From: Colius striatus
Taxonomy: Eukaryota > Chordata > Aves > Coliiformes > Coliidae
Reading direction: 5' to 3'
Length of the DNA: 64,000 nt
Assembly: GCF_028858725.1 (NCBI RefSeq)
Contig: NC_084768.1
Span: forward strand, 1,347,853 to 1,411,852
Part shown: in pieces, positions 31,301 through 41,332 of the stretch
How the letters are laid out: each line of letters begins with the position of its first letter
Position numbering within the stretch: position 1 is the first letter of the stretch
Made by a program: the position numbers and the translations under genes
The notes under the pieces: model-generated
Databases searched by the model: none
What the model was told of the DNA's origin: nothing
Seen by the model: only the letters and a program-made list of their open reading frames with translations

Positions 31301-32324
31301 CTGCCGCAAGGAGAAGCAGTTCCATCTGTGCCCGAGGGGCCCCGGGAACCCTGCCCCTGGGAGGGAGCCCTGCCTGCAAGGGGACCCCAGGGCCCCTGCC
31401 TGCCCTGTCGCAGGGGCAGATCTACAGATTGGGTACAGGGAAGCACACGAGTGTACGTGCCTCTCAGACTTTCCCTGGGTGTTTTAGCCTACAGAGAAAG
31501 ACAAATTCCCACATTAGAATATCAACCAGGTCTCATCTGGACTTCCCCAAAACATATTTAAGCCACAGGCAGCTTTCTCCTGAACAGCCCATGAGCAACA
31601 CTGAAGCCCTCTTCCTACCCACACTGTCTGGGAAACAGCATATGAAACCAGGGGCACCACAGACATATTGGCAACTTCAGAAACACCAGTGTGCACAGCC
31701 TCTCCTGACTGACAGCTGGGCAAAAGCCTCCAGCCCTTGGCATCACTTATGCCTCCAAACAGAGGTACCAGAGGTTGCTCTCATGGCCAGTGACACTTCC
31801 CTGCAACCGATCTCCCTCTCCTGCTCAGGGCCCCTCTGCAGCCTGCCAGCCTGGCTCCAAGGCACTCCAAACAAAGCTTCAGCTGAATCTTCAAAACCAC
31901 CCCACACTCCCCAAAGCAGTCTCGAGCTCCTGCAGTGGTTTGCATGGCAAACATTACACTGACATTAAGCTCTGCAAAATACCCTGAGAGGCAGCAAGCG
32001 CCACCCGCACTGCCCCACGGGTGCTGACCCAAGCAGAGCCCATGGGGCTCCCGCTCTGCCCAAAGCCTGGTGATCACCTGGGGGAGAAGGCAAGCAGAAG
32101 AGGAAGGAGGGAAGAAAACCTCATCTCCTTGGGTCTGGAGCACCCACGGGATCCCAAATAAGTGGGACAACTGAACAACACAAGGAGGGAATGAACAATT
32201 CTAAAGACTGCAAAGGAGCAATGCTCAGTGTCACTGCTCATTGCCTGCAGCCTAATGCTCAGCCCAGTGCCCAGCCCCATGTCCAGCCCAGTGCCCAGCC
32301 CAGTGCTCACCTGATGCTGACTCG

Positions 32325-33095
32325 AGCTCAGATGGGGATCAGATGAGCCTCAGATGATCCTTGGCCTGGAGCTCAGATGGACCTCAACCCGGAGCTCAGA
32401 GGGAACTAAGCCTGGAGCTGAGCCCAGAGCTCACGGGGAGCTCAGAGGGACCTCAGCCCAGATCTCAGACTGAGCTCAGACGGACCTCAGCCCGGAGCTC
32501 AGATGGACCTCAGCCTGGAGCTCAAAGGAAGCTCAGACAGACCTCAGCCCAGAGCTCAGAGGGAGCTCAGCCAGGAGCTCAGAGGGAGCTCAGAGGGACC
32601 TCAGCAGAGATCTCCAATTGAGCTCAGACGGACCTCAACCCGGAGCTCAGACAGACCTCAGCCTGGAGCTCAGATGGACCTCAGCCCGGAGCTCAGATGG
32701 ACCTCAGCCTGGAGCTCAAACGAAGCTCAGACAGACCTCAGCCCAGAGCTCAGAGGGAGCTCAGCCAGGAGCTCAGGGGGAGCTCAGACGGACCTCAGCC
32801 TGGAGCTCAGCCCAGAGCTCAGAGAGAGCTCAGCCAGACCTCAGCCTGGAGCTCAGACGGACCTCAGCCCAGAGCTCAGCCCAGAGCTCAGAGGGACCAC
32901 AGACTGGAGCTCAGACAGACCTCAGCCTGGAGCTCAGACAGACCTCAGCCCGGAGCTCAGGGGGAGCTCAGCCCGGAGCTCAGACGAAGTTCAGTAGAAG
33001 CTCAGTCGCAGCTCGCTGGGAGCTCCGACGAAGCTCGGCCGGGGCTCAGCCGCGGCTCGCCGGGAGCTCGGACGAAGCTCGGCCGGACTCACCCG
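32325..33095. repeat. GAGCTCAG minisatellite upstream of the FBF1-like gene
   Basis: About 770 bp of 10-12-bp half-units (GGAGCTCAGA, GGACCTCAGCC) combined into higher-order units of about 22 and 34-40 bp. It is preceded by CCCAGTGCCCAGC repeats at about 32,260-32,310. All plus frames remain open for long stretches, giving repetitive Ser/Glu/Gln/Pro ORFs up to 232 codons. The repeat explains these, and no gene is called. The array grades into the CpG-rich promoter on its right, with later units more GC-rich (AGCTCGGCCGG). Confidence 0.9.
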
Positions 33096-33240
33096 CCGCT
33101 CGCCGCCACCGGCTCCAACGGCCGTTCCCGCGCGCCCGGGCGCCGGCGTGTGACGTCACCGCGACGCCGGCCGGGCTGGCTCCGCCCCCTTGCGGCAGCT
33201 GGGCCGAGTTAACCCCATCGCCGACAAACCCAAGCCACGC
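33000..33240 (-). promoter_or_regulatory. GC-rich promoter with perfect CRE and GC box
   Basis: A short CpG-rich island. It contains the palindromic cAMP-response element TGACGTCA at 33,151-33,158 and a GC box (CTCCGCCCCC) at 33,180-33,189. It lies about 1.9 kb 5' of the first recognised FBF1-like exon and is the best promoter candidate for that minus-strand gene. CRE-containing CpG promoters are often active in testis and can be bidirectional. No plus-strand gene is recognised downstream. Confidence 0.55.
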
Positions 33241-33249
33241 TCCCACCTT

Positions 33250-34229
33250 TGTCCCGCACCAGCTGCGTCTGCCCGCTTCACACACGCGCTGCTTATGCCC
33301 GTTTCCCTGCCACTGAGATCTAGACACATAGATACGCACAGACACCGTCCCCTCAGGCCGTGGCCAGTCCTCTGCCCTGGCTGTTGGGTTGATTTAGCCC
33401 ATGGCTTCAGGGCTCCGTCTGTCACAGCCGTCTCTCAGGTTTCTGCTCCGATGACATCAACCCGCTGCTTCGGTTCCTCTGCCCTCAGCTCGCTGCATCT
33501 CCTGCATCGGGTCACCCCGTTCTGAAGAGCGCACTCGGGGCAAAGGATGCCCAGAAAACACACGAGGCAGAACAGCAGAGTCACGGGAACACCAAGGCAG
33601 GAGGCGCTTGTTGAATCGGAGCCACACGGCCACAACTGGACACCCTCAGAGATCAATTGCTCTTGCACCAGCACCTCCTGCTCCCACGAGGGGGGCAAGG
33701 ATACAAGGATGAAGCCAGTGAGCACGGCCCCTCCTGACTGACAGCTGGGCAAACGCCTCCAGTCCCTGGCATCACTTAGGCCTCCAAACAGAGGCACCGG
33801 AACATCCTAGTTGGCTTTTCCAGGCCTGCCTTCGTAGCTTATCACAGCACGGCAGTGTCCCAGCCTTCCCCTGCTCCAACAAGGCCGTTTACAGATTCTG
33901 CCGGCCTCCACGTCAGGATGCAGAGGCATCTGACACTGCTGATCACAGCCACGCCAAGCTCCTCCCTGCAGGGAGAGGAGGAGTTCCCGATCTGCTCTTA
34001 TGGCCAGCGACTTCCCTGCAACATGTTTTCCTCAGGGCCCCTCTGCAGCCTGCCAGGCTGGCTCCGACCTCTCCACTGCTCTCTTCTATGTCCTGTGGCT
34101 GGAAATGAGACACGAGCACCAGAGCTGAGGTGAGCTTCTCCTCCTGCAGCACCCTGGTAGCCAACTATTTCCCCACATCACCCTCGAGTCTGGCACTTTT
34201 ATAACAGAAATAGAAAAGGAAGTCACAGG
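33250..34229. other. No recognisable gene
   Basis: Unique-looking sequence between the promoter and a CR1. Two stretches resemble other intronic parts of this window: GGCATCACTTA..GCCTCCAAACAGAGG at 33,768-33,797 and 31,739-31,765, and CAGGGCCCCTCTGCAGCCTGCCA at 34,034 and 31,826. This indicates an older local duplication of about 250-350 bp. Confidence 0.4.
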
Positions 34230-34790
34230 TTCCTAGAATAGCAGGGGCTGGAAGGGCCCTGCAGAGCTGCTCCAGCCCCAGCCCCTGCTCCAGCAGCTTC
34301 CCCTGGCTCAAGGGGGCACAGGAACGTGTCCAGGTGCGGTTGGAAACCTCCCGAGAAGGAGCCTCCGCACCCTCCCTGGGCAGCCTGGGCCAGGGCTCCC
34401 TCCCCTCAGCACCAAAGGAGTTTCTGCTCCTGTGCCAGTGGAACTTGCTGTGTTCCAGCTTGTACCCATTGCCCCTTGTCCTGTCACTGGGCACTACAGA
34501 AAAAAGTGTTGCCCCATTCTCCTGACATCCACCTTTTAAATACTTGTGAGTGTTGATGAAGTGCCCCCTCAGCCTTCCCTTCTCCAGACTGAACAGTCCC
34601 AGGTCCCGCTGCCTTTCGTCCTCACACACGTGTTCCATCCCCTCAGCATCTTGGGAGCCCTGCATTGGCCTCTCTCCAGCAGTTCCCTCTCTCTCTTGAG
34701 CCGGGGAGCTCAGAAGTGGACACAGGGCTCCAAATGAGGCCTTACCAGGGCAGAGGAGAGGAGGAGGAGACCCTCCCTCGACCATCTTTC
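34230..34790 (-). mobile_element. CR1 LINE fragment
   Basis: In reverse orientation it carries GAACGTGTCCAGGTGCGGTT, CCTCCCTGGGCAGCCTGGGC, CATTGCCCCTTGTCCTGTCA, CTCCAGACTGAACAGTCCCA and the AAATGAGGCCTTACCAGGGC block. The tail is diverged. Confidence 0.9.
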
Positions 34791-36324
34791 CTCTTCTCAA
34801 GGCATCATATTTTGCTTATACCTTGAATCCCTTCTTTCCTTGCCCACACCAGCCATGGATCACAAGATCTTGCTTTGCCAGGAAGGATCCCTGCAATCAG
34901 CAACTCCGCCTGTACCCTTTACCCCCACCAAGAGCAGTGGCACAAAGGCCCAATTTTCCCTAGTACTCATCAGAGGGGATCTTTCCCTCCCAAACACAGT
35001 GACAGAAACAACAGTGTCCTGCTCTCCCACCGCTTGGGCTTCCAGAGCAACCGGCACCTGCACTCAGCTATGAGCAGGACCAATCTCACATGGCTTGGGG
35101 CTGGAGAACCACACAGCAAACCCTCAGGAGAAAGCAGAAAGGCAGGAAATAACCCAGACACAAGACTCGGCATCCTCGGGGGGTCTAAAATCTGCTGCCT
35201 CCACTCCTGTTGCTGGCAGCTTCCTTGCAGCAGCTCTTCACTGTCCTCTAAGTTCTCCTGTACCTCAAAGGCTAGAGAAGATAAACTGCTTCCCAAGGTT
35301 TCCCTTCAGGTAGGTTCCTGTTCCCAGCACAAGGTCTTATCCAAATCACTTGCAATGGGGGATGCTGAGACAATGCAGAATGTGTTTGCTCCCCAAAGAG
35401 CATGAAATGGAGCATGTTTGTCGCTGTCAAACACGGTTAATACAGCTATAAATCACCTTTCACTTTGTGTGAAATCACCTGTAAAGGATGGGCAAACCCT
35501 GAGGCTCAGCACCACGGAGGCTGCCAAGTGCCCCGGCAGACCACGGGGCCCTGTCCCAGAGCTCTCTGATGGGCACTTTTGCCTCAGGGGGCTTGCAAGA
35601 CGGTCCTCCCAACAGTCCCAGCAAGGTGTGAGCTCTAGGGGAGCTTTCCCACCATCAACCAGTGCTCACCTGGGCTCAAGGAACACAAGACTCCAGTGTC
35701 TCACAAAAGTTGGCTCCTTCCTCTCTGCATCCCTCTTGTCATCAAACTGACACCCACTGCAGCACAACGGGATCCAATCTGCCTGCAGCACGAGCGACTT
35801 CTGGCACAAGGCTGAGACTGCTCAAGAGAACCAGAAGGAAGCAGAGAAACCTGAGTCCACCTTCCACAGCAAGGACTATTTTCCCCTTCCTAAGGCCTTG
35901 TCTTTATTTTTCCCTCACCAGTCCTGCCATCAGCCCTTTTCTCATGTGGCACAAGCTTTTGTCAGCTGAAGCACACACCAGCTCTCAGCAGGCTCCTCGC
36001 TGTGTCCAGTGCTGCACTTTGGTCACAGCCCAGCCCAAGCCCACCACTGGCAGGAAGGAGGAGAGGTGGCCCTTTGGAAACTGGCTACAGCTCAAGCACC
36101 AAAACCCAGGTCGATAACAAATATCATGATGTTCCCTTTAGCAAAAGGCTCAGGGCCGTGCCTGAGTGTTGAGCACAACATGGGCTGCTCTCCCAGCCCT
36201 GCTGCTCTCCTGGCTGGCTGGCCACAACTGGCTCTGGTTTGGAGCTGGAGGCAGAACCCTGCACAGGCAGCTCGGGGCTGGGGGCATGAGGAGAGGGGCT
36301 CAGCTGTGAGGAAAGTGCTGGTAC
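34791..36324. other. No recognisable gene
   Basis: Mixed sequence on the 3' side of the minus-strand HYDIN exons. The next expected HYDIN exon (beginning CVVP..) was sought but not found. No repeats were recognised. Confidence 0.4.
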
Positions 36325-36431
36325 CTGGCAGTGATGGGCAGCTCACACACCTCCTCACCAACACCATCCACGTCCAGCGCCAGCGCCAGCGCCAGCTCGT
36401 ACGTCCTTACTGTGGTGGAACACAGGGAGAC
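36325..36431 (-). pseudogene. HYDIN: HYDIN-like exon (TYELALALALDVDGVGEEV)
   Basis: Minus-strand exon between CCCTCCAG and GTACC. It reads VSLCSTTVRTYELALALALD then VDGVGEEVCELPITAR. HYDIN has the pattern LCSNTVRxYELALVVDVDGIGEEVLALxITARC in its N-terminal third. The triplet-like GCGCTG repeats (LALALA) are a small in-frame expansion. It joins in phase to the 37,165-37,400 exon (ALQ-VSL). Confidence 0.8.
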
Positions 36432-37164
36432 CTGGAGGGAGAGGAGAGAAGAGCATTAAAAGCTTCATCACTCCTAGAAACCATTGTCCTCTGTTGGTCT
36501 GTGCACAGAGCACAGCCTCTGGGAGCAATGAGAGTCTTTTGACAAGATCTGGTCTGTTAAATACACTTTGCAGGGATCAGGGCATCTGTAAGCTAAATCC
36601 AAGCACCTTTAGACTCATGCTCTACTCAGCACAGCCTTAGAATTAATTTCTAAGTCCCAACTACAACAGAGGGAACCTGCTGACTTCAACAGAAGGTGTT
36701 CAGCTTTACCAGGGGAAAGCTGAGGGCAAAACATGGCCCAGCAGATGCTGTGCCAGAGCTTTTCCAGTCCCCACTGGAGATCACCACATGGAGTACAACT
36801 CCTTCTGCTGCACAGGAGAGGAAGAATAGGACAGGGAGGAAGAGCAAACAGCTTTAGGCAATGACATGTCTCTTTTTAACAGCTCTTTCCTCACTCTTCC
36901 TCTGCCTACTTTCAATCAAAGACATTGCTCTAAGCAGCTCCCAAATGGCTTCTGTGCTTCACCATATGGTTCGTGATCATCATTGATCTTGGAAACAAAG
37001 CAGTGCTCCTTCAGAAAAGTCCCAGGATAACCCAGCTAACAAAAGCCTAACACTAGGGCAGATCTCTCACCGCATTCTGCTCAGAGCTGCCAGCCCTAAA
37101 GCCCTCTCATGCATCAGTGAAGTTTCAGCTCCACCTGCCCAAGCACGTCTGGCTCTCCCCATAC

Positions 37165-37400
37165 CTGGAGAGCCAGGGATCCCTGGGGGAAGATGGTCCC
37201 TCTACGAGGCCTGATGGAGAACTCGGTTGGCTTGACACGGCCTTGGGCTCCTTTTCTACAGGATGGGTGAGTGTTGTCTGAGATCTGAGCAAGACTGGAA
37301 GTGCTGAGCTCTCCTGAGCCATCCCTGGGAATGCAGAGGCTGAAGGTCACGGGCACCGAGGAGATGTTGGTGAGGCGACACACCAAGGTGCGAGGGCAGC
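37165..37400 (-). pseudogene. HYDIN: HYDIN-like exon (CRLTNISSVPVTFSLCIP)
   Basis: Minus-strand exon with acceptor TTTCCCCAG and donor GTATGG. It reads CPRTLVCRLTNISSVPVTFS, LCIPRDGSGELS and VKPTEFSIRPRRGTIFPQGS. This is the HYDIN motif of an ASH-like domain (TxxSxIPVTFSLRVPGDG..PREFTISPxxGTIxPQG). It is open and in phase with 36,325-36,431. The two exons come from a different and earlier part of HYDIN than the plus-strand exons at 18-20 kb. Further HYDIN exons on either side were not found, so this is an orphan two-exon fragment. Confidence 0.85.
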
Positions 37401-40070
37401 CTGGGGAAAGGACACCAGCATGCATTTGTGCACCACTTATGCTGTGACTCCTGCTGTGAACACCCTGACACGACAAAACTGGGCTTGGAGTTTAACTACA
37501 GCCTCTGAATTACAGCTCATTGAGAAGCTGAGCAAGGATCTGATGGTCAAAATTCCCTTTCACACTGACCACAGACATAGCTGCTTTGGAAATGCCCCAC
37601 TCTCAACAGTGCTGAGCACCAGAAGTTTCTCTCCAATTGAGAGGAGCTCTCTTACCTGCCCCTAAAGCAACACCAATTATTTCTCACTTAGAAGTATGCA
37701 CCCAGACAGAGCATTCATTCTGAAAGTGCAATCCACAAAATCAGCAGGCACCGTGTCTCACATCACCTGACACACAGGGACACCACAGCCACGCTGCACA
37801 CTGGCTCTGCTCACTGCCCACAAAGCTTCACATCACTAGAGCTTTGACACTTGCTCTTCAGAATGGGAAAGCAAGGAGACAACTACACCAGGTGGTGGTG
37901 TTCTGCAGAGAGAGGACATCAGCCCACAGCCTGCGCTGGAGTGGACATCTGGCTGGGCTGGCCAGCTCTGCCAGGAGCCATCTCCCATGGGCTGCTCACT
38001 CAGCGTTGTGTGGGGGCAGATTTCTTCAAAAGGAACTGCAGCAGTGGCAGAGGGGTGATGTGGGGAGGGGAGGAAGTGGCTCAGGAGAGACCATGAGTTT
38101 TCTGTCCACCAGCAGTATGAAAATGATTTCACTTTTAAACTGCAGATCATCTTAGTACAAAGCCTTTTGGGAGACTGAGATGGAGACCCAGGGCCTGCAG
38201 CTCAATGGAGATGCTCGGGGTGCTCAGTCACTGGCTCTGCCAGCAGAGCTTCTGGGGAGGAAGGAGAAGGAGCCCACGTCTCTTAAGAACATCAGTGCCT
38301 GGTGCAGAGCTGTGCCTTGGGCACGTTACCTGGCCAGTGACAACGAGGAGGCCTCACGGCACTAATTAATATCTCACACCAAAGGTCAGGGAGGGAAATG
38401 CTGTGGTTGCCTTTCAGCAGGAACATCTGCCCACAGCTCTACAGGCTGGTGGGTGGCTTCAACTCCCTTCTCCTGCAGTCCTGAGCCCTTCTGGGACAAA
38501 CCTTTCCCAGGCCCAGAATGACTTTCCCAGTCATTCTGCTGCCAAGGACTGGCAGGGTAGGGATGCACAGGCTGTGAGGGACACTCAAACCCACTGACTT
38601 TCTGTTCCTTGGGTCCTGTTTGATCCCGTGATGGCAAAGCTCTGCTGAAGCAGCCACCAGCCCTGGGTTGAACAGTCTGAGGCTGCTCTGGAGGAACACA
38701 CAAGTGACACAGGAGCTTGCAGTCAAGGGCTCCATTTTGGGAACACACAGAGCCCTCAAGCTGTGGGGCCAAGCCCAGGGCACACTCACCAAAGGAGACA
38801 TCACAGGGGTGTCAAGGGGAGGGAAGGTACATTGAAATGAAACGTGGGTCTGATGACACGGCCCCTGTGTGGACAAAGACAGAGGAGGCATTGCAAAGAG
38901 TTCAGCCCATGAGCAGACCCCAGCATCCTGCAGCAGACCTGTGTTCATCTGCTGTCCCATTTCCTGACCAAAGAACTCCAAAGAAAACACCAAAGAAATA
39001 AGCACCCAGGACTTGCTAAGGTTGGCTTCCAAGCAAAGAGAGAATCATCACCTGTGGTTTGGGCATCTGCGACTGCCCAGTTAAAAAGCACCAGCCTTCA
39101 GGAGTTTCCATTCAATGCTGAGTTTTCATCCTTGGAGCTGAATTTGTTCCCAAGAATGTCAGGCAGCAAATCCCTGCTGCTGCTGAAGTTCCCTCTCCAA
39201 GAACCAACTCCCAAGACTTCAACTTCCCAGGCTTCAACTGCCAAGCCCTAACAGCTTCCTCGGGAGGGAGCAAAGGGAGCAGACATGCTTTCCGGCACAG
39301 CACTTGCCAGGAGACCATGGGAAACTCCCTCCAAACCAGCCACGACTGGAGACCACCCTGGGAAAGGACGAGCCTCGCCAGGCCCGTGGGGAAATGACTG
39401 CCACTTCTGCTGAAGGCACTGTATCTGTGCCCAAGCCAGTTAAAACCTGGATGACTGCTCAGAAGGCTCAGACAAGGAGCCAGCCCGGAGCTCTGTGTAC
39501 CACAGCTGAGAACAATACAGCCTGCAGGAAAAGGGGGGGAAAGGCAGCAGTTTTGGCAACCACTGTGCTTTACAGTAGCGTGAAAGAATGCCCTTGTGAA
39601 GGGACATCAGGGTCCTTGCAGAGCAGGAAGGACAACATAAAGTGGGAGAGGTACCCCTTGTGTTCCAGCAGCCAGCTCACCTCCATTCAAAACAACTGGG
39701 AGAAATCCCAGGGCCCAAAACCTCTGCAAGAGGGAGGCTCAACTTGACCCGGGGAGTGGACATCTCAAAGGCATCTGAGAAGAAACAGCTGGAGTTGTGG
39801 GGCTGAAGAAAGAGAGATAAGGGTTGGATGGAGATCCCTGAAACCAAGCCAAGATGGAAAGGCAGGAGTCAACTCAGAGAAGAGTGGGATGCAACAGGAA
39901 TTGTTGCTGAGGGACAGCTGCTCAAGAGCAGATGGTACATCACACAGGCAGCTCAGCAGCCACCATCCAGGAAGAGAGGAGTTACAGGGAGGAGGAAGAC
40001 GGACTAGAAGGGAACATCAATTCAAGAAAGGAACACCAAGAGATCATTTCCCAATCAGATTCTCCCAATC
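37401..40070. other. No recognisable gene
   Basis: About 2.7 kb 5' of the minus-strand HYDIN exons. No further HYDIN exon or other family was recognised and no CR1 or LTR was seen. ORFs up to about 200 codons are without family resemblance. Confidence 0.4.
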
Positions 40071-40260
40071 TGATGAAGTGTACTTCTGCCAAATCATGTA
40101 TTATCATCTATTATCACATTTCCAACTTCTACAACAAATTCGTAGCTTCTACTCACTGTAGCAGCCATTCTGGCTCTTGTTTATGCCTCAGTAAAGTAGA
40201 GGTGAGTTACCACAATTAAAGCAAGGAAGTAAGATTCTGTCAAGTCAGAATTCTCTCCTA
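40071..40260 (+). repeat. Dispersed copy of the S-unit tail
   Basis: TGATGAAGTGTACTTCTGCC through CACTGTAGCAGCCATTCTGG to GTAAGATTCTGTCAAGTCA. It matches 43,325-43,515 (plus) and 13,170-13,295 (minus). This copy stands alone, without the rest of unit S. Confidence 0.7.
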
Positions 40261-40281
40261 GAGAATCTAGGAGAGAATTCT
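40247..40281. repeat. Perfect 16-bp inverted repeat with 3-base loop
   Basis: AGAATTCTCTCCTAGA, then GAA, then TCTAGGAGAGAATTCT. All 16 stem positions pair. It sits at the right end of the dispersed S-tail copy, at the point where that copy stops matching the others. Confidence 0.9.
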
Positions 40282-40671
40282 CTCTTAGAGCGCTTTCTAA
40301 CTCGGCTCTTTCCTCACTCCTGTCCTCTCCCACCAGCTTGCTCTTGGTACAGGCCTCATTCAAGCAAATCTCTCCCCTTCTGAAATTCACAAGGTCTCAA
40401 TCTTCCTCTTCACAGTGGAACAAGGTTGCTGCATTCTTCACCAGAAGGTGAAGAATGGAAAATCCCTCTCGTCTTTCTTGGGAAATCTCAAAATAATTGC
40501 CTTTTTTAGGTAAAGGTGCAGAGCTTCAGCAGCACTTTCCTCTGGTGTACACTGGTTCTCCATAGGCAAAGCAGGGAGACACGGTGCCTTAGAACTTAAT
40601 TAAGCTCAGCAGGAGCCTCAAGTGGCACCTAAATGCCTCTCACTGCTTCAGCTAAATACTCTGCAGAGATA

Positions 40672-41319
40672 GACCTGGGAGTGCTGGCTGGTAATAAATT
40701 GAACATGAGTCAGCAACGTGCCCTCGTGGGCAAGAAGCCAATGGCATCCTGGGTGCATCAAGCAGAGTGTGGGCAGCAGGTCAAGGGAGGTTCTGCTCCC
40801 CCTCTGCTCTGGAGTCCTGTGTCCAGTTCTGGGCTCCTCAGCTCCAGGGAACTTCTGTAGAGAGGCCAGTACAGGGCCACCAAGATGATCAGGGAACTGG
40901 AGCATCTTCCTCACGAGGAAAGGCTGCAGGACCTGGGGCTGTTCAGTCTGGAGAAGAGACTGAGGGGAGACCTTATTAACATTTACAATTATCTAAAGGA
41001 TGGGTGTCAGGGGGTTGGGACATCCCTTTTCTCTGTTGTAGCTAGCAACAGGACAAGGGGTGATGGGATGAAGCTACAACACAAAGAGTTTCATTGAAAC
41101 AAAAGAAAAAACTCTAACTGAGAGGTGAGGGAGCCCTGGCCCAGGCTGCCCAGGGAGGGTGTGGAGGCTCCGTCCTTGGAGGGCTTCAAGACCCCCCTGG
41201 ACACGTTCCTGTGTGACCTGATCTAGGTGGGAGCTGCTTCTGCAGGGGGTTGGACTGGATGATCTCTAAAGGCCCCTTCCAACCCTACCATTCTGTGATT
41301 TTATTCTATGATTCTATGA
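40672..41319 (+). mobile_element. CR1 LINE 3' portion, well preserved
   Basis: Contains GTGTCCAGTTCTGGGCTCCT, GGAGAAGAGACTGAGGGGAG, CTGGCCCAGGCTGCCCAGGG and TGGACTGGATGATCTCTAAA. It ends at the canonical tail TTCTATGATTCTATGA. It lies immediately upstream of the third S unit. Confidence 0.95.
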
Positions 41320-41332
41320 AATCTCTGAACTC

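Noticed and set aside
32361-33316. Repetitive plus-strand ORFs of 86-232 codons (Ser/Glu/Gln/Pro-rich)
   Set aside because: They translate the AGCTCAG minisatellite in all three frames. Nothing suggests a protein-coding gene.
34165-34800. A 211-codon minus-strand ORF
   Set aside because: Lies in a CR1 LINE 3' end and contains only its eroded reverse-transcriptase tail and 3' sequence.
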